A stretch of DNA of 6,425 bases, taken from positions 1-6,425 of the forward strand of contig CALGCU010000272.1 of assembly GCA_937886455.1 (NCBI GenBank). The letters run 5' to 3'. The position numbers were made by a program, and so were the translations under genes. This DNA comes from an uncultured Bacteroidales bacterium. Lineage in GTDB: Bacteria > Bacteroidota > Bacteroidia > Bacteroidales > Paludibacteraceae. The notes beneath the pieces are model-generated. The model was given only the letters and a program-made list of their open reading frames with translations, did not search any database and was not told the DNA's origin. Positions 1 to 6,372 of this stretch are shown here, piece after piece. Within the stretch, counting starts at the first letter, position 1, and each line of letters opens with the position of its first letter.

Positions 1-883
1 CCGGTGTATCAATGCGCACAATTCCCACCTTGGAGAACTCATGCAAACGATTCAAGCCTCTCACATCCTTTCCATATGACCCTGCCTCTCTACGGAAACA
101 CTGAGTATATGCACAATTTTTTATCGGGAGTTGCTTTTCATCCAAAATCACATCCCTGTAGATATTCGTAACAGGCACCTCTGCCGTTGGGATTAAATAC
201 AAATCATCAGCCGGACAGTGGTACATTTGTCCTTCTTTATCCGGCAGCTGACCAGTACCATAACCAGAGGCAGCATTCACCACTGTAGGTGGCATAATCT
301 CCGTATATCCCGCCTTACGTGCTTCATCCAAGAAGAAGTTAATAAGGGCTCTTTGCAGTTGCGCACCTTTACCTTTATAAACAGGGAAACCGGCACCAGT
401 AATCTTCACACCTAAATCAAAATCGATAAGGTCATACTTCTTAGCCAAATCCCAGTGAGGAAGAGCCTCTTCATCAAGGTGAAGCATATCAACCACTTCC
501 TTTTCCACCACATTATCCTCAGCAGTTTTTCCTTCAGGAACAGAAGCATGAGGAACATTAGGAATTTGGAGCAAGATTTCCGTAATCATTTTTTCGGCTT
601 GTTCCATTTTCTCATTCTCCGACTTCACTGTCTCTTTTAGTTCAGCAGTCTTTTGCTTAGCCACCTTAGCCTCCGCAGTTTTTCCTTCTTTAAAAAGAAT
701 GCCTATTTGTTTTGACAACTTATTAAGTTCCGCAGCACAATCATCTTGCATTCTTTGTGCATTCTTTCTTTGCGCATCAAGTGCAATAACTTGTTCAAGC
801 AATGGACGTGCATCAAAGTGCTTTTTAGCCAATGCTGCCACTGCTTCCTCTGTATGTTCAGTGATATATTTTAGCGTAAGCAT
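1..883 (-). CDS. serS: Seryl-tRNA synthetase, N-terminal 294 codons (C-terminus beyond left edge)
   Basis: Class II aminoacyl-tRNA synthetase that activates serine with ATP and charges tRNA-Ser (and tRNA-Sec where present) in the cytoplasm. The visible part is about 294 of roughly 420-430 residues. Residues about 27-105 form the charged, helical tRNA-binding coiled-coil arm, followed by the catalytic core: FPVYKGKGAQLQRAL (motif 1 region), the serine-binding TAEVPVTN block (T233-A234-E235) and motif 2 FRREAGSYGKDVRG (R264, E266). Motif 3 lies outside the window. The ATG at 881-883 is firm because an in-frame TAA lies five codons upstream and the protein begins MLTLKYITE, as usual for the family. 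Oddity: motif 2 ends KVG (G287) where the family has KVE; see findings. The gene lies 107 bases downstream of rpmA but behind a terminator, so it probably has its own promoter; I could not recognise a convincing one. No Shine-Dalgarno sequence is seen. Confidence 0.97.
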   Translation of the reverse strand, partial: MLTLKYITEHTEEAVAALAKKHFDARPLLEQVIALDAQRKNAQRMQDDCAAELNKLSKQIGILFKEGKTAEAKVAKQKTAELKETVKSENEKMEQAEKMITEILLQIPNVPHASVPEGKTAEDNVVEKEVVDMLHLDEEALPHWDLAKKYDLIDFDLGVKITGAGFPVYKGKGAQLQRALINFFLDEARKAGYTEIMPPTVVNAASGYGTGQLPDKEGQMYHCPADDLYLIPTAEVPVTNIYRDVILDEKQLPIKNCAYTQCFRREAGSYGKDVRGLNRLHEFSKVGIVRIDTP

Positions 884-919
884 GATAAAAACAAATTATA
901 TCAAATCTGTAATAAAGTG

Positions 920-960
920 AAAAAACTCCTGCTATTTTACGCATTGTAAAACAACAGGAG
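920..960 (-). terminator. Intrinsic terminator of the rplU-rpmA operon
   Basis: The arms CTCCTG (926-931) and CAGGAG (955-960) pair, and an inner stem pairs TTTTAC (935-940) with GTAAAA (946-951), with a three-by-three internal loop and a five-base apical loop. On the minus strand the hairpin is followed directly by six T (positions 925 to 920), the arrangement of a Rho-independent terminator reading leftwards. It lies 30 bases past the rpmA stop codon. The split stem is less stable than a continuous one, so some read-through into serS is possible. Confidence 0.8.
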
Positions 961-990
961 ATTTATATTTACCTTGGCATAGCCCTTTGG

Positions 991-1254
991 TTATGCTTCA
1001 GCTATAGGTCTGATAGAAACAAATGACTTGTTGTCTTTTTTCTTTCTAAATTCTACGATACCATCCACCAAAGCGAAGAGAGTATGGTCTTTACCAATAC
1101 CGATGTTTTCTCCTTTGTGGTGAACTGTTCCACGTTGGCGAACGATGATGTTACCAGCTTTCGCAAATTGTCCGCCATATATTTTCACGCCTAGTCGCTT
1201 ACTTTCTGACTCACGACCGTTCTTTGAGCTACCTACACCTTTCTTATGTGCCAT
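991..1254 (-). CDS. rpmA: 50S ribosomal protein L27 (bL27)
   Basis: An 87-residue protein of the large ribosomal subunit whose flexible N-terminus reaches toward the peptidyl-transferase centre and helps position tRNA. The protein begins MAHKKGVGSSKNGR, the mature-type N-terminus with no Firmicutes-style cleavable extension. The family signature follows at residues 34-48 (GNIIVRQRGT...KG), then GKDHTLFALVDG (54-65). Length is normal for the family. One small deviation: the usual HPG triplet of the signature reads HKG here. The gene follows rplU after 19 bases, which contain an AGAAGA stretch just before ATG but no strong Shine-Dalgarno sequence. It is read from the rplU promoter and ends in the terminator at 920-960. 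Confidence 0.98.
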   Translation of the reverse strand: MAHKKGVGSSKNGRESESKRLGVKIYGGQFAKAGNIIVRQRGTVHHKGENIGIGKDHTLFALVDGIVEFRKKKDNKSFVSIRPIAEA

Positions 1255-1273
1255 TTCTTCTAAATTTTAAGGA

Positions 1274-1588
1274 TTAAGCAACAATTTCTTTAACTAATAC
1301 TTCTGTGAAATTTTGACGATGACCGTTGCGTTTACGGTATCCTTTACGACGTTTTTTGTGGAATACAATTACTTTTTCTCCACGAACGTGTGACAAAACT
1401 TCAGCTACTACTTTTGCTCCTTCTACAACCGGTGAACCAACTTTCACTTCACCTTCATTGTCAACGAGCAATACTTTTTCAAATTCCACCGTTGAGCCTT
1501 GTTCTGCTTCTTCCATGCGGTGGATGAACAAACGTTTACCGGCTTCAGCCTTAAACTGTTGTCCCAAGATTTCTACTACTGCGTACAT
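1274..1588 (-). CDS. rplU: 50S ribosomal protein L21 (bL21)
   Basis: A 104-residue protein of the large subunit that binds 23S rRNA, with co-expression with L27 conserved across most bacteria. The protein begins MYAVVEILGQQFKAEAGKRL, the usual L21 start, and carries the basic C-terminal signature at about residues 73-92 (VIVFHKKRRKGYRKRNGHRQ). Length is typical. It is the first gene of the rplU-rpmA operon, with a leader of about 85 bases from the predicted transcription start to the ATG. The 20 bases before the start codon are almost purely A/T, as is common for well-translated Bacteroidetes genes that lack Shine-Dalgarno pairing. Confidence 0.98.
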   Translation of the reverse strand: MYAVVEILGQQFKAEAGKRLFIHRMEEAEQGSTVEFEKVLLVDNEGEVKVGSPVVEGAKVVAEVLSHVRGEKVIVFHKKRRKGYRKRNGHRQNFTEVLVKEIVA

Positions 1589-1646
1589 TTATTAATATTT
1601 TTTAAAATTACATCGGTCAGGCGGGCTGTACTTTTATTGCACACTA

Positions 1647-1674
1647 CCACTTGGTTGCCTCATCCGAAAAGTGG
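1647..1674 (-). promoter_or_regulatory. Hairpin at the predicted 5' end of the rplU-rpmA mRNA
   Basis: CCACTT (1647-1652) and AAGTGG (1669-1674) form a perfect six-base-pair stem around a 16-base loop. The upstream arm begins about four bases past the -7 box, so the stem would sit at or within a base or two of the transcript's first nucleotide. The loop contains GGCAACC, which can form a small inner pairing. It could protect the 5' end of the mRNA or act as a ribosomal-protein leader that binds L21. The structure is read from sequence; the function is inference. Confidence 0.45.
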
Positions 1675-1677
1675 GTG

Positions 1678-1708
1678 CAAAGATATGTATTTTTTTTTAT
1701 GTGACAAA
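1678..1708 (-). promoter_or_regulatory. Promoter of the rplU-rpmA operon (Bacteroidetes type)
   Basis: On the minus strand a perfect -33 TTTG (1705-1708) is followed after 19 bases by a perfect -7 TATCTTTG (1678-1685), matching the Bacteroides consensus TTTG-N19-21-TAnnTTTG recognised by the primary sigma factor. Transcription is expected to start near 1671-1673. The flanks are T/A-rich, which suits a strong ribosomal-protein promoter. Confidence 0.85.
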
Positions 1709-1772
1709 GTTTTCTTTTCTTTTGTTTTCAAAATACAAACATTTTTTTGATGGAGTGGCGACCTTAGAAAAG

Positions 1773-1806
1773 AAAAAAAAGAGCCACTTCGTTTGAGTGA
1801 CTCTTT
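1773..1806 (-). terminator. Intrinsic terminator after tRNA-Val
   Basis: The arms 1779-1788 and 1796-1805 form a ten-base-pair stem with a seven-base loop. In the minus-strand RNA the only non-Watson-Crick pair is a G-U; on the plus strand the same position is an A-C mismatch, so the structure belongs to the minus strand. A run of eight T (positions 1780 to 1773 read on the minus strand) follows and overlaps the base of the stem. The hairpin starts almost directly after the tRNA 3' end, so it would end the tRNA transcript and isolate rplU-rpmA. Confidence 0.9.
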
Positions 1807-1807
1807 G

Positions 1808-1882
1808 TGGGCGTTGACGGATTCGAACCGCCGACCCTCTGCTTGTAAGGCAGATGCTCTAAACCAGCTGAGCTAAACGCCC
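1808..1882 (-). tRNA. tRNA-Val (anticodon UAC)
   Basis: A full cloverleaf can be drawn on the minus strand: acceptor GGGCGTT (1876-1882) pairs with AACGCCC (1809-1815); D-stem GCTC/GAGC; anticodon stem TCTGC/GCAGA around loop CTTACAA, giving anticodon TAC (valine, GUA/GUG and wobble); a five-base variable loop; and a T-arm with TTCGAAT and one G-U pair. The discriminator is A at 1808. The next bases are CAA, so the 3' CCA is not encoded and must be added after transcription. The gene has its own promoter (1904-1935) and terminator (1773-1806). Confidence 0.97.
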
Positions 1883-1903
1883 GTTGCTCCTTAAAAGCGA
1901 GTG

Positions 1904-1935
1904 CAAAAGTAATATATTTTCTTTTATCCTGCAAA
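1904..1935 (-). promoter_or_regulatory. Promoter of tRNA-Val (Bacteroidetes type)
   Basis: On the minus strand a perfect -33 TTTG (1932-1935) is followed after 20 bases by a perfect -7 TACTTTTG (1904-1911). The start would be near 1897-1898, about 15 bases before the tRNA 5' end. The promoter sits within 40 bases of the stop codon of the upstream radical SAM gene. No terminator is visible between that gene and this promoter, so upstream transcripts may also run through the tRNA. Confidence 0.85.
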
Positions 1936-1943
1936 TTTTTCCA

Positions 1944-3794
1944 CTATTTTCTTTCAGAATCTTTTTTATATGTACTAGCAATCAGTTTATTCCAGAGGTC
2001 CATACGTCCTATTTTACGCAATGTTTTCTGTATTTTAGGCCGATATTCAGGCTTATACCAAAAGAAGAAATCACGCTGTTGAAGTTTCTCGTCCTTAGTT
2101 TTAGCCGTATAAACAGGTTGAAGCGTATAAGGATGTATGCCCGAATAGTATATTTCTGTTGCCAATGTCATGGGGGTAGGTGTAAAGTCTTGCACTTGTT
2201 CCAACTTAAAATTCATCTGCTTTGTGAGCACAGCCAGTTCTGCCATATCCTCTTCCGTACACCCCGGATGGGAAGATATAAAATAAGGAATGATTTGTTG
2301 CTTCAGTTGGTATTTCTGATTGAGACGGTCAAACACTTGTTTAAACTGTTTAAACATCTCATAGGATGGTTTTCGCATAATGCGGAGCACATTTGGCGAA
2401 GTATGTTCAGGAGCCACTTTCAGTCGTCCGGACACGTGGTGAACAATAAGTTCTTTCATGTATTCCTGATGAGAAGCCTCCACAGCCGTATCATTTGTAG
2501 GCGCCATGCACAAATCATAACGCACCCCACTACCAATGAAGGTCTTCTTGATTTCCGGCAAAGCATCCACTTTTTTGTAAAGGTCCAGCAAAGGTTGATG
2601 ATTCGTATTGAGGTTCGGGCATATCTTAGGAGCCAGACACGACGGACGGGCACACTTTGCACACAGTTGAGGGTCTTTTCCGCCCATTTTATACATATTA
2701 GCCGATGGTCCACCCAAGTCACTAAGATATCCCTTAAAACCGGGCATTTGCACCACCTGCTTCACTTCTTTCAACACAGACTCCTCACTACGAGAAGCGA
2801 CATGCTTACCTTGATGAGCCGAAATAGTACAGAAAGCACAACCACCAAAGCATCCTCTATGTAAGCAAACAGAAAACTTAATCATCTCATACGCAGGAAT
2901 AGTTTTTCCCTTGTATTTCGGATGAGGAAGACGGGTATAAGGCAAATCAAATGCTTCATCTATTTCCTTAGTAGAATAAGGCGTATAAGGCGGATTAACC
3001 ACCAAATAGCTTTTACCCACCGCTTGACACAAATGGGAGGCACACACTTTATTTGATTCTTCTTCTATGTGTTTAAAGTTAGCAGCAAAGCGTTTTTTAT
3101 CTTTCAGGCACACCTCGTGTGAAGCCAATTCTATGAGTGAGGATACATTCGGTTTAGTAGATGACACATAAGCCGTTTGTGGCACATCAGTAATTTCTTG
3201 TAGCGCCCTACCCGCTTGCATCTGGCGAACAATTTCCTTAATAGCCTTTTCACCCATACCATACACCAACAGGTCGGCTTTACTATCAATCAAAATACTC
3301 GGCATAAGAGAATCTGACCAATAATCATAATGTGTAAAGCGACGCAACGATGCCTCAATCCCCCCAATCACCAATGGCACATCCGGGTAAAGTTGTTTAA
3401 TGATTTTAGAATAGGTAATAGTGCAATAATCCGGACGCATACCCATCTTAGCATCTGGGGTATATGCATCATCAGAGCGCAGACGCTTATTAGCAGTATA
3501 GTGATTAACCATTGAGTCCATACAACCCGCCGAAATGGCAAAAAAGAGACGCGGACGTCCCATTTTCTTAAAGTCGCGCAAATCATCCCTCCAGTTAGGT
3601 TGTGGTACAATTGCCACACGAAGCCCCATAGCTTCCAATGTACGACCAATGACAGCTGCTCCAAAAGAAGGATGATCCACATAAGCGTCACCCGAAAACA
3701 GCACCACATCTACTCCATCCCATCCACGGAGTTCCAGTTCTTTTTTTGTAGTAGGTAAAAAGTCTGTCAACTGATATTGTTTCACATTGTCCAT
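1944..3794 (-). CDS. ygiQ: YgiQ family radical SAM protein (UPF0313)
   Basis: A 616-residue member of the YgiQ/UPF0313 radical SAM family; the reaction catalysed is not established to my knowledge. The N-terminal YgiQ domain (about 1-300) includes ISAGCMDSMVNHYT (87-100) and the GGIEASLRR block (144-152). The radical SAM core follows, with the cluster motif C315-x3-C319-x2-C322, which binds the [4Fe-4S] that cleaves S-adenosylmethionine. A second cysteine group, C378-x2-C381-x4-C386-x5-C392, lies soon after and could hold a further metal or Fe-S cluster (inference). APEHTSP (461-467) and FTPTPMTLAT (537-546) are typical of the family, and the C-terminus matches DUF3362. It is shorter at the C-terminus than proteobacterial YgiQ. 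Cytosolic: no signal peptide or membrane segment. It is the last gene of the cluster, 11 bases after the GSCFA gene, without a Shine-Dalgarno sequence. Confidence 0.93.
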   Translation of the reverse strand: MDNVKQYQLTDFLPTTKKELELRGWDGVDVVLFSGDAYVDHPSFGAAVIGRTLEAMGLRVAIVPQPNWRDDLRDFKKMGRPRLFFAISAGCMDSMVNHYTANKRLRSDDAYTPDAKMGMRPDYCTITYSKIIKQLYPDVPLVIGGIEASLRRFTHYDYWSDSLMPSILIDSKADLLVYGMGEKAIKEIVRQMQAGRALQEITDVPQTAYVSSTKPNVSSLIELASHEVCLKDKKRFAANFKHIEEESNKVCASHLCQAVGKSYLVVNPPYTPYSTKEIDEAFDLPYTRLPHPKYKGKTIPAYEMIKFSVCLHRGCFGGCAFCTISAHQGKHVASRSEESVLKEVKQVVQMPGFKGYLSDLGGPSANMYKMGGKDPQLCAKCARPSCLAPKICPNLNTNHQPLLDLYKKVDALPEIKKTFIGSGVRYDLCMAPTNDTAVEASHQEYMKELIVHHVSGRLKVAPEHTSPNVLRIMRKPSYEMFKQFKQVFDRLNQKYQLKQQIIPYFISSHPGCTEEDMAELAVLTKQMNFKLEQVQDFTPTPMTLATEIYYSGIHPYTLQPVYTAKTKDEKLQQRDFFFWYKPEYRPKIQKTLRKIGRMDLWNKLIASTYKKDSERK

Positions 3795-3805
3795 ACACAG
3801 TACTT

Positions 3806-4741
3806 TTACAAGTTGTTTATTAACTCTTTAAAGTTGGCAGCCTCCATCAATGCCTTTTGTTTGAACTCATCAGCTTTCTGAGAATTAGGATAAAGCGGGC
3901 GATGGGATAGTTTACGTTGGATTTGCTCAGCCTGTCCCACCAACTCACACACAGAAGCATCCATATAAGTATTACAGAACTTTTTCCAAATGTATTGCAC
4001 TACCTGTGCAGAAGGATGTGTCATATCCTCAGCATAAAAACGATAGTCACGCAACTCATCCAACACAATCTCATAAGCAGGAAAATAAGTCACATTCACA
4101 AATTTTTCACAAAGTTCCTCCACCGCCATCAACAATGTAGCCTTGCTCAGTTGATTCTCATGCAGTCCGTCCTTCAAGTGGCGAATAGGACTTACAGTGA
4201 AAATGATTTTCAACGATGGTTGCAGGGCAAGCAGTCGTTGAATCAAGATGGTGTATTGCTGTACAATTTCCTCCACAGTCATCCTACGGCGTACAAATTG
4301 CTGAGACGGCAGTTTATGACAATTCGCCACCACCTGTCCATTACGTTCATACACCCATGCCGTACCAAAAGTAAGAAGAAGTCGATTAGTTTTCTTCAAG
4401 TGAGTATGCATAGTCTGCAATGTTCCATTCACCAAACGAAGTGTTTCCTCTGCCGATGAACAAGAAAAACTACCATGATGAGCAGGACTATGCCACAAGC
4501 CATCCGAACACACCAAGTCACTTTCCTGATAAGGCGTTCCGTCAAGCACACGTTGCAGCGCAAGTGCAATACTCGCCGGATTAAACAAAATCCCCCACGG
4601 ATTGACCTCAATATGGAAGAAAGCATTCTGCATACACTGTCCGATGTTGTCAGAAAAACAAGAACCCATAGACATCATCACATCCGAATAAGAAACGGAG
4701 AATGGCGCAGGCGGTATGTAAACAGGAGTAGTGAGTTGCAT
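3806..4741 (-). CDS. GSCFA domain-containing protein (SGNH-hydrolase-like)
   Basis: A 311-residue protein with the hallmarks of the GSCFA family (Pfam GSCFA), common in Bacteroidetes and of unknown substrate. The name motif is at residues 26-29 (GSCF), followed by NPWGILFNP (47-55), LLLTFGTAWVYE (121-132), SPIRHLKDG (184-192) and DMTHPS (239-244). The order matches a GDSL/SGNH esterase fold: Ser27 at the block I position and an Asp239-x2-His242 pair at the block V position. This assignment is inferred from motif position, not shown. The N-terminus has no signal peptide, so a cytosolic location is likely. The start ATG lies 9 bases after the permease stop codon and no better start precedes it. 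Close packing between the permease and radical SAM genes suggests co-transcription. Confidence 0.9.
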   Translation of the reverse strand: MQLTTPVYIPPAPFSVSYSDVMMSMGSCFSDNIGQCMQNAFFHIEVNPWGILFNPASIALALQRVLDGTPYQESDLVCSDGLWHSPAHHGSFSCSSAEETLRLVNGTLQTMHTHLKKTNRLLLTFGTAWVYERNGQVVANCHKLPSQQFVRRRMTVEEIVQQYTILIQRLLALQPSLKIIFTVSPIRHLKDGLHENQLSKATLLMAVEELCEKFVNVTYFPAYEIVLDELRDYRFYAEDMTHPSAQVVQYIWKKFCNTYMDASVCELVGQAEQIQRKLSHRPLYPNSQKADEFKQKALMEAANFKELINNL

Positions 4742-4750
4742 AATGACAGT

Positions 4751-5995
4751 TTATTCATAACGCATCACCTTAGCCGGTGATATGTGAGTAATCATGTGTG
4801 AAGGTCCGATGAGCACTAAGATAGAAATCAAGACCGTACCTATGTTGAGCAATGCCCAATAGCCCCATGTGAAAGCAATGGGTACAAAATGAACATAATA
4901 AGCATTAGAATCCAACGGAATGATGTGGAAATAGTATTGCAACGTACACAGCAGTAATCCCAATAAGTTTCCCCAGAATACCCCTTTCAATATAAGGAAT
5001 CCGGCCTGCCATAAAAAAACTTTCCTGACCAATGCATTATCACCCCCCATAGCCTTAAGAGTACCAATAAGATTTACCTTTTCAAGAATAAGAATAAGGA
5101 GTCCGGCAATCATATTAAATCCGGCAACAGCCAACATCAAGAAGATAATCACCCAGACATTCATATCCAAGAGGCGCAACCATGCAAACAACTGCGGATT
5201 AAGATCTTCAATAGTCTGCGTATAATAGGCATTTCCATCCTCATCAAAGCGATTGGCTGTAGCATAATACACACCCTCTGCCACTTCGTCCAAGCGAGAC
5301 ATATCAGCTATTTTCACCTCCACCCCACTAAATTGATTATCACGCCACTGATTGAGTTGTTGAATTTGACGTGCATCACCCACCATCATTAGTTTATCAT
5401 ATTCCGAGAAATGCGTGTTATAGATTCCCGTTACTCGCAACTTACGAGCCCGCACATTATCCTGTACGAAATACGCAAATATAGGGTCATTCACCTTTAA
5501 GCGAAGAGCATTAGCAATAGTACGTGAAACGAGGACATCCTTACTCACGAGAGAATCAGTTATAACAGGGAGCGTACCTTCTTCCAAATGTTGCTGAAAG
5601 AAGTCCCAATCAAAGTCAGGCGTTACCCCTTTAAGCACCACCCCCTCAAACGACTCATTCGTTTTAAGCATACACGGCTTAGTAGCAAACCGTTGCAAAT
5701 CAAGCACTCCCTCCTGAGAACGCACATTAGCCATCAAAACCGAATCCACCACAATCGGTTGCATTTCATAAGTATTGTTATTATCAAAATTGACCACTTG
5801 TATATGCCCGCCAAATCCAATTACCTTACGACTAATCTCATGCTTAAAACCAATCACCACACCAATAGTAATCAGCATCACAGCCACACCAATAATGATT
5901 CCCGCCACCGCCACTTTCACAGCAGGACGAGACACCAGTTCTTGATTTCTTTGATTAAAATAAATTCGACGAGCTATAAAAAAGTCAACACGCAT
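4751..5995 (-). CDS. LolC/LolE-type ABC transporter permease (FtsX/MacB family)
   Basis: A 414-residue inner-membrane protein of the lipoprotein-releasing permease family, which with the ATPase LolD extracts lipoproteins from the inner membrane for transfer to the outer membrane. The layout is typical: start MRVDFFIARRIYF, first membrane segment at about 29-50, a periplasmic MacB-like core (about 51-275), then an FtsX domain with membrane segments near 278-303, 327-352 and 376-398. Between segments 2 and 3 is the coupling-helix motif EKVNLIGTLKAMG (305-317) that contacts the ATPase. The C-terminus PAKVMRYE is also characteristic. No ATPase gene is next to it, so LolD must be encoded elsewhere, as is common in Bacteroidetes. 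The start is firm: an in-frame TGA lies four codons upstream. LolC versus LolE, or another substrate, cannot be decided by eye. It is the first gene of the three-gene cluster, with the candidate promoter at 6109-6116. Confidence 0.92.
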   Translation of the reverse strand: MRVDFFIARRIYFNQRNQELVSRPAVKVAVAGIIIGVAVMLITIGVVIGFKHEISRKVIGFGGHIQVVNFDNNNTYEMQPIVVDSVLMANVRSQEGVLDLQRFATKPCMLKTNESFEGVVLKGVTPDFDWDFFQQHLEEGTLPVITDSLVSKDVLVSRTIANALRLKVNDPIFAYFVQDNVRARKLRVTGIYNTHFSEYDKLMMVGDARQIQQLNQWRDNQFSGVEVKIADMSRLDEVAEGVYYATANRFDEDGNAYYTQTIEDLNPQLFAWLRLLDMNVWVIIFLMLAVAGFNMIAGLLILILEKVNLIGTLKAMGGDNALVRKVFLWQAGFLILKGVFWGNLLGLLLCTLQYYFHIIPLDSNAYYVHFVPIAFTWGYWALLNIGTVLISILVLIGPSHMITHISPAKVMRYE

Positions 5996-6108
5996 GCTAA
6001 TGTTTCATTCTTATACTTACAAATGCAAATATCGGAATTTTTATTGAGGTAAGAATTATCCTGCAGTAATATTTTTCAAAATATCAAAGAGCGCTTCATC
6101 TGTCGACA

Positions 6109-6116
6109 CAAAGATA
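6109..6116 (-). promoter_or_regulatory. Candidate -7 box for the permease-GSCFA-ygiQ cluster
   Basis: The minus strand reads TATCTTTG here, a perfect match to the Bacteroidetes -7 consensus TAnnTTTG. Transcription would start near 6102, giving a leader of about 107 bases before the permease ATG. At 18-21 bases upstream there is no TTTG: that place holds a TGTAAC repeat (6137-6142). A promoter with a good -7 and no -33 often needs an activator, so this may be a regulated promoter (inference). Confidence 0.5.
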
Positions 6117-6136
6117 CAACACCAACAAAGCGCACT

Positions 6137-6186
6137 GTTACATCCCGTTACATTTTGGGCTTTTCGTTACAATAAATTACATTACG
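6137..6186 (-). repeat. TGTAAC direct repeats upstream of the permease promoter
   Basis: Read on the minus strand, TGTAAC occurs at 6166-6171, 6147-6152 and 6137-6142, preceded by the variants CGTAAT (6181-6186) and TGTAAT (6176-6181). The elements at 6176, 6166, 6147 and 6137 form two pairs, each with a four-base spacer (10-base period), with 13 bases between the pairs; all four start about 10 or 19 bases apart and thus lie on roughly one face of the helix. Tandem half-sites just upstream of a promoter are typical of response-regulator or other activator sites. The regulator is unknown. Confidence 0.5.
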
Positions 6187-6188
6187 TC

Positions 6189-6219
6189 ATGATATTTCCG
6201 GATCATAATCATATTATGA
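6189..6219. promoter_or_regulatory. Short dyad symmetries, possible operator
   Basis: TCATAAT (6203-6209) and ATTATGA (6213-6219) are perfect seven-base inverted arms around a three-base centre. Overlapping them, ATGAT (6189-6193) pairs with ATCAT (6202-6206) across eight bases. No T-run follows on either strand, so a terminator is unlikely. It could be a binding site for a dimeric regulator between the two divergent promoters; AT-rich DNA also yields such dyads by chance. Confidence 0.3.
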
Positions 6220-6333
6220 GAGCTTAAAAAGCCGCTACAACACACGGAAAGTACAGTATTTACCGCCCTATCACCGACATTTGGAGTATCGAAGACACTT
6301 ATTTGCAACAAAAATCAGAAAAACTATGGATTT

Positions 6334-6366
6334 CTTGCATGAATGATAATTTTATTTGTACTTTTG
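6334..6366 (+). promoter_or_regulatory. Plus-strand promoter (Bacteroidetes type) for the gene at the right edge
   Basis: A perfect -7 TACTTTTG (6359-6366) is preceded, 21 bases upstream, by CTTG (6334-6337), three of four bases of the -33 TTTG. Transcription would begin near 6373. This is the only plus-strand match of this quality that I found in the intergenic region and it points into the reading frame that leaves the window. Confidence 0.65.
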
Positions 6367-6372
6367 CACAAT

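Noticed and set aside
884..919. A serS promoter
   Set aside because: CAAATCTG (902-909) is a one-mismatch -7 box on the minus strand, but no -33 TTTG stands at 19-21 bases, where the terminator stem lies. Too weak to annotate.
1040..1170. Degenerate L27 (HPG signature reads HKG)
   Set aside because: The rest of the protein and its length are normal, and this position is outside the N-terminal tail that reaches the catalytic centre; a tolerated substitution is the simplest reading.
1884..2864. A 326-codon open frame on the plus strand
   Set aside because: It lies antisense to the ygiQ gene, whose protein shows clear family motifs across the same bases, and its translation (rich in His, Phe, Leu, Arg) looks like a complement-strand shadow. 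It also starts across the tRNA promoter.
3917..4459. A 180-codon open frame on the plus strand
   Set aside because: It is antisense to the GSCFA gene, which has all expected motifs; no promoter or known domain supports it.
5588..6052. A 154-codon open frame on the plus strand
   Set aside because: It is antisense to the 5' part of the permease gene, with a biased His/Asn/Ser/Arg composition and no recognisable motif or promoter.
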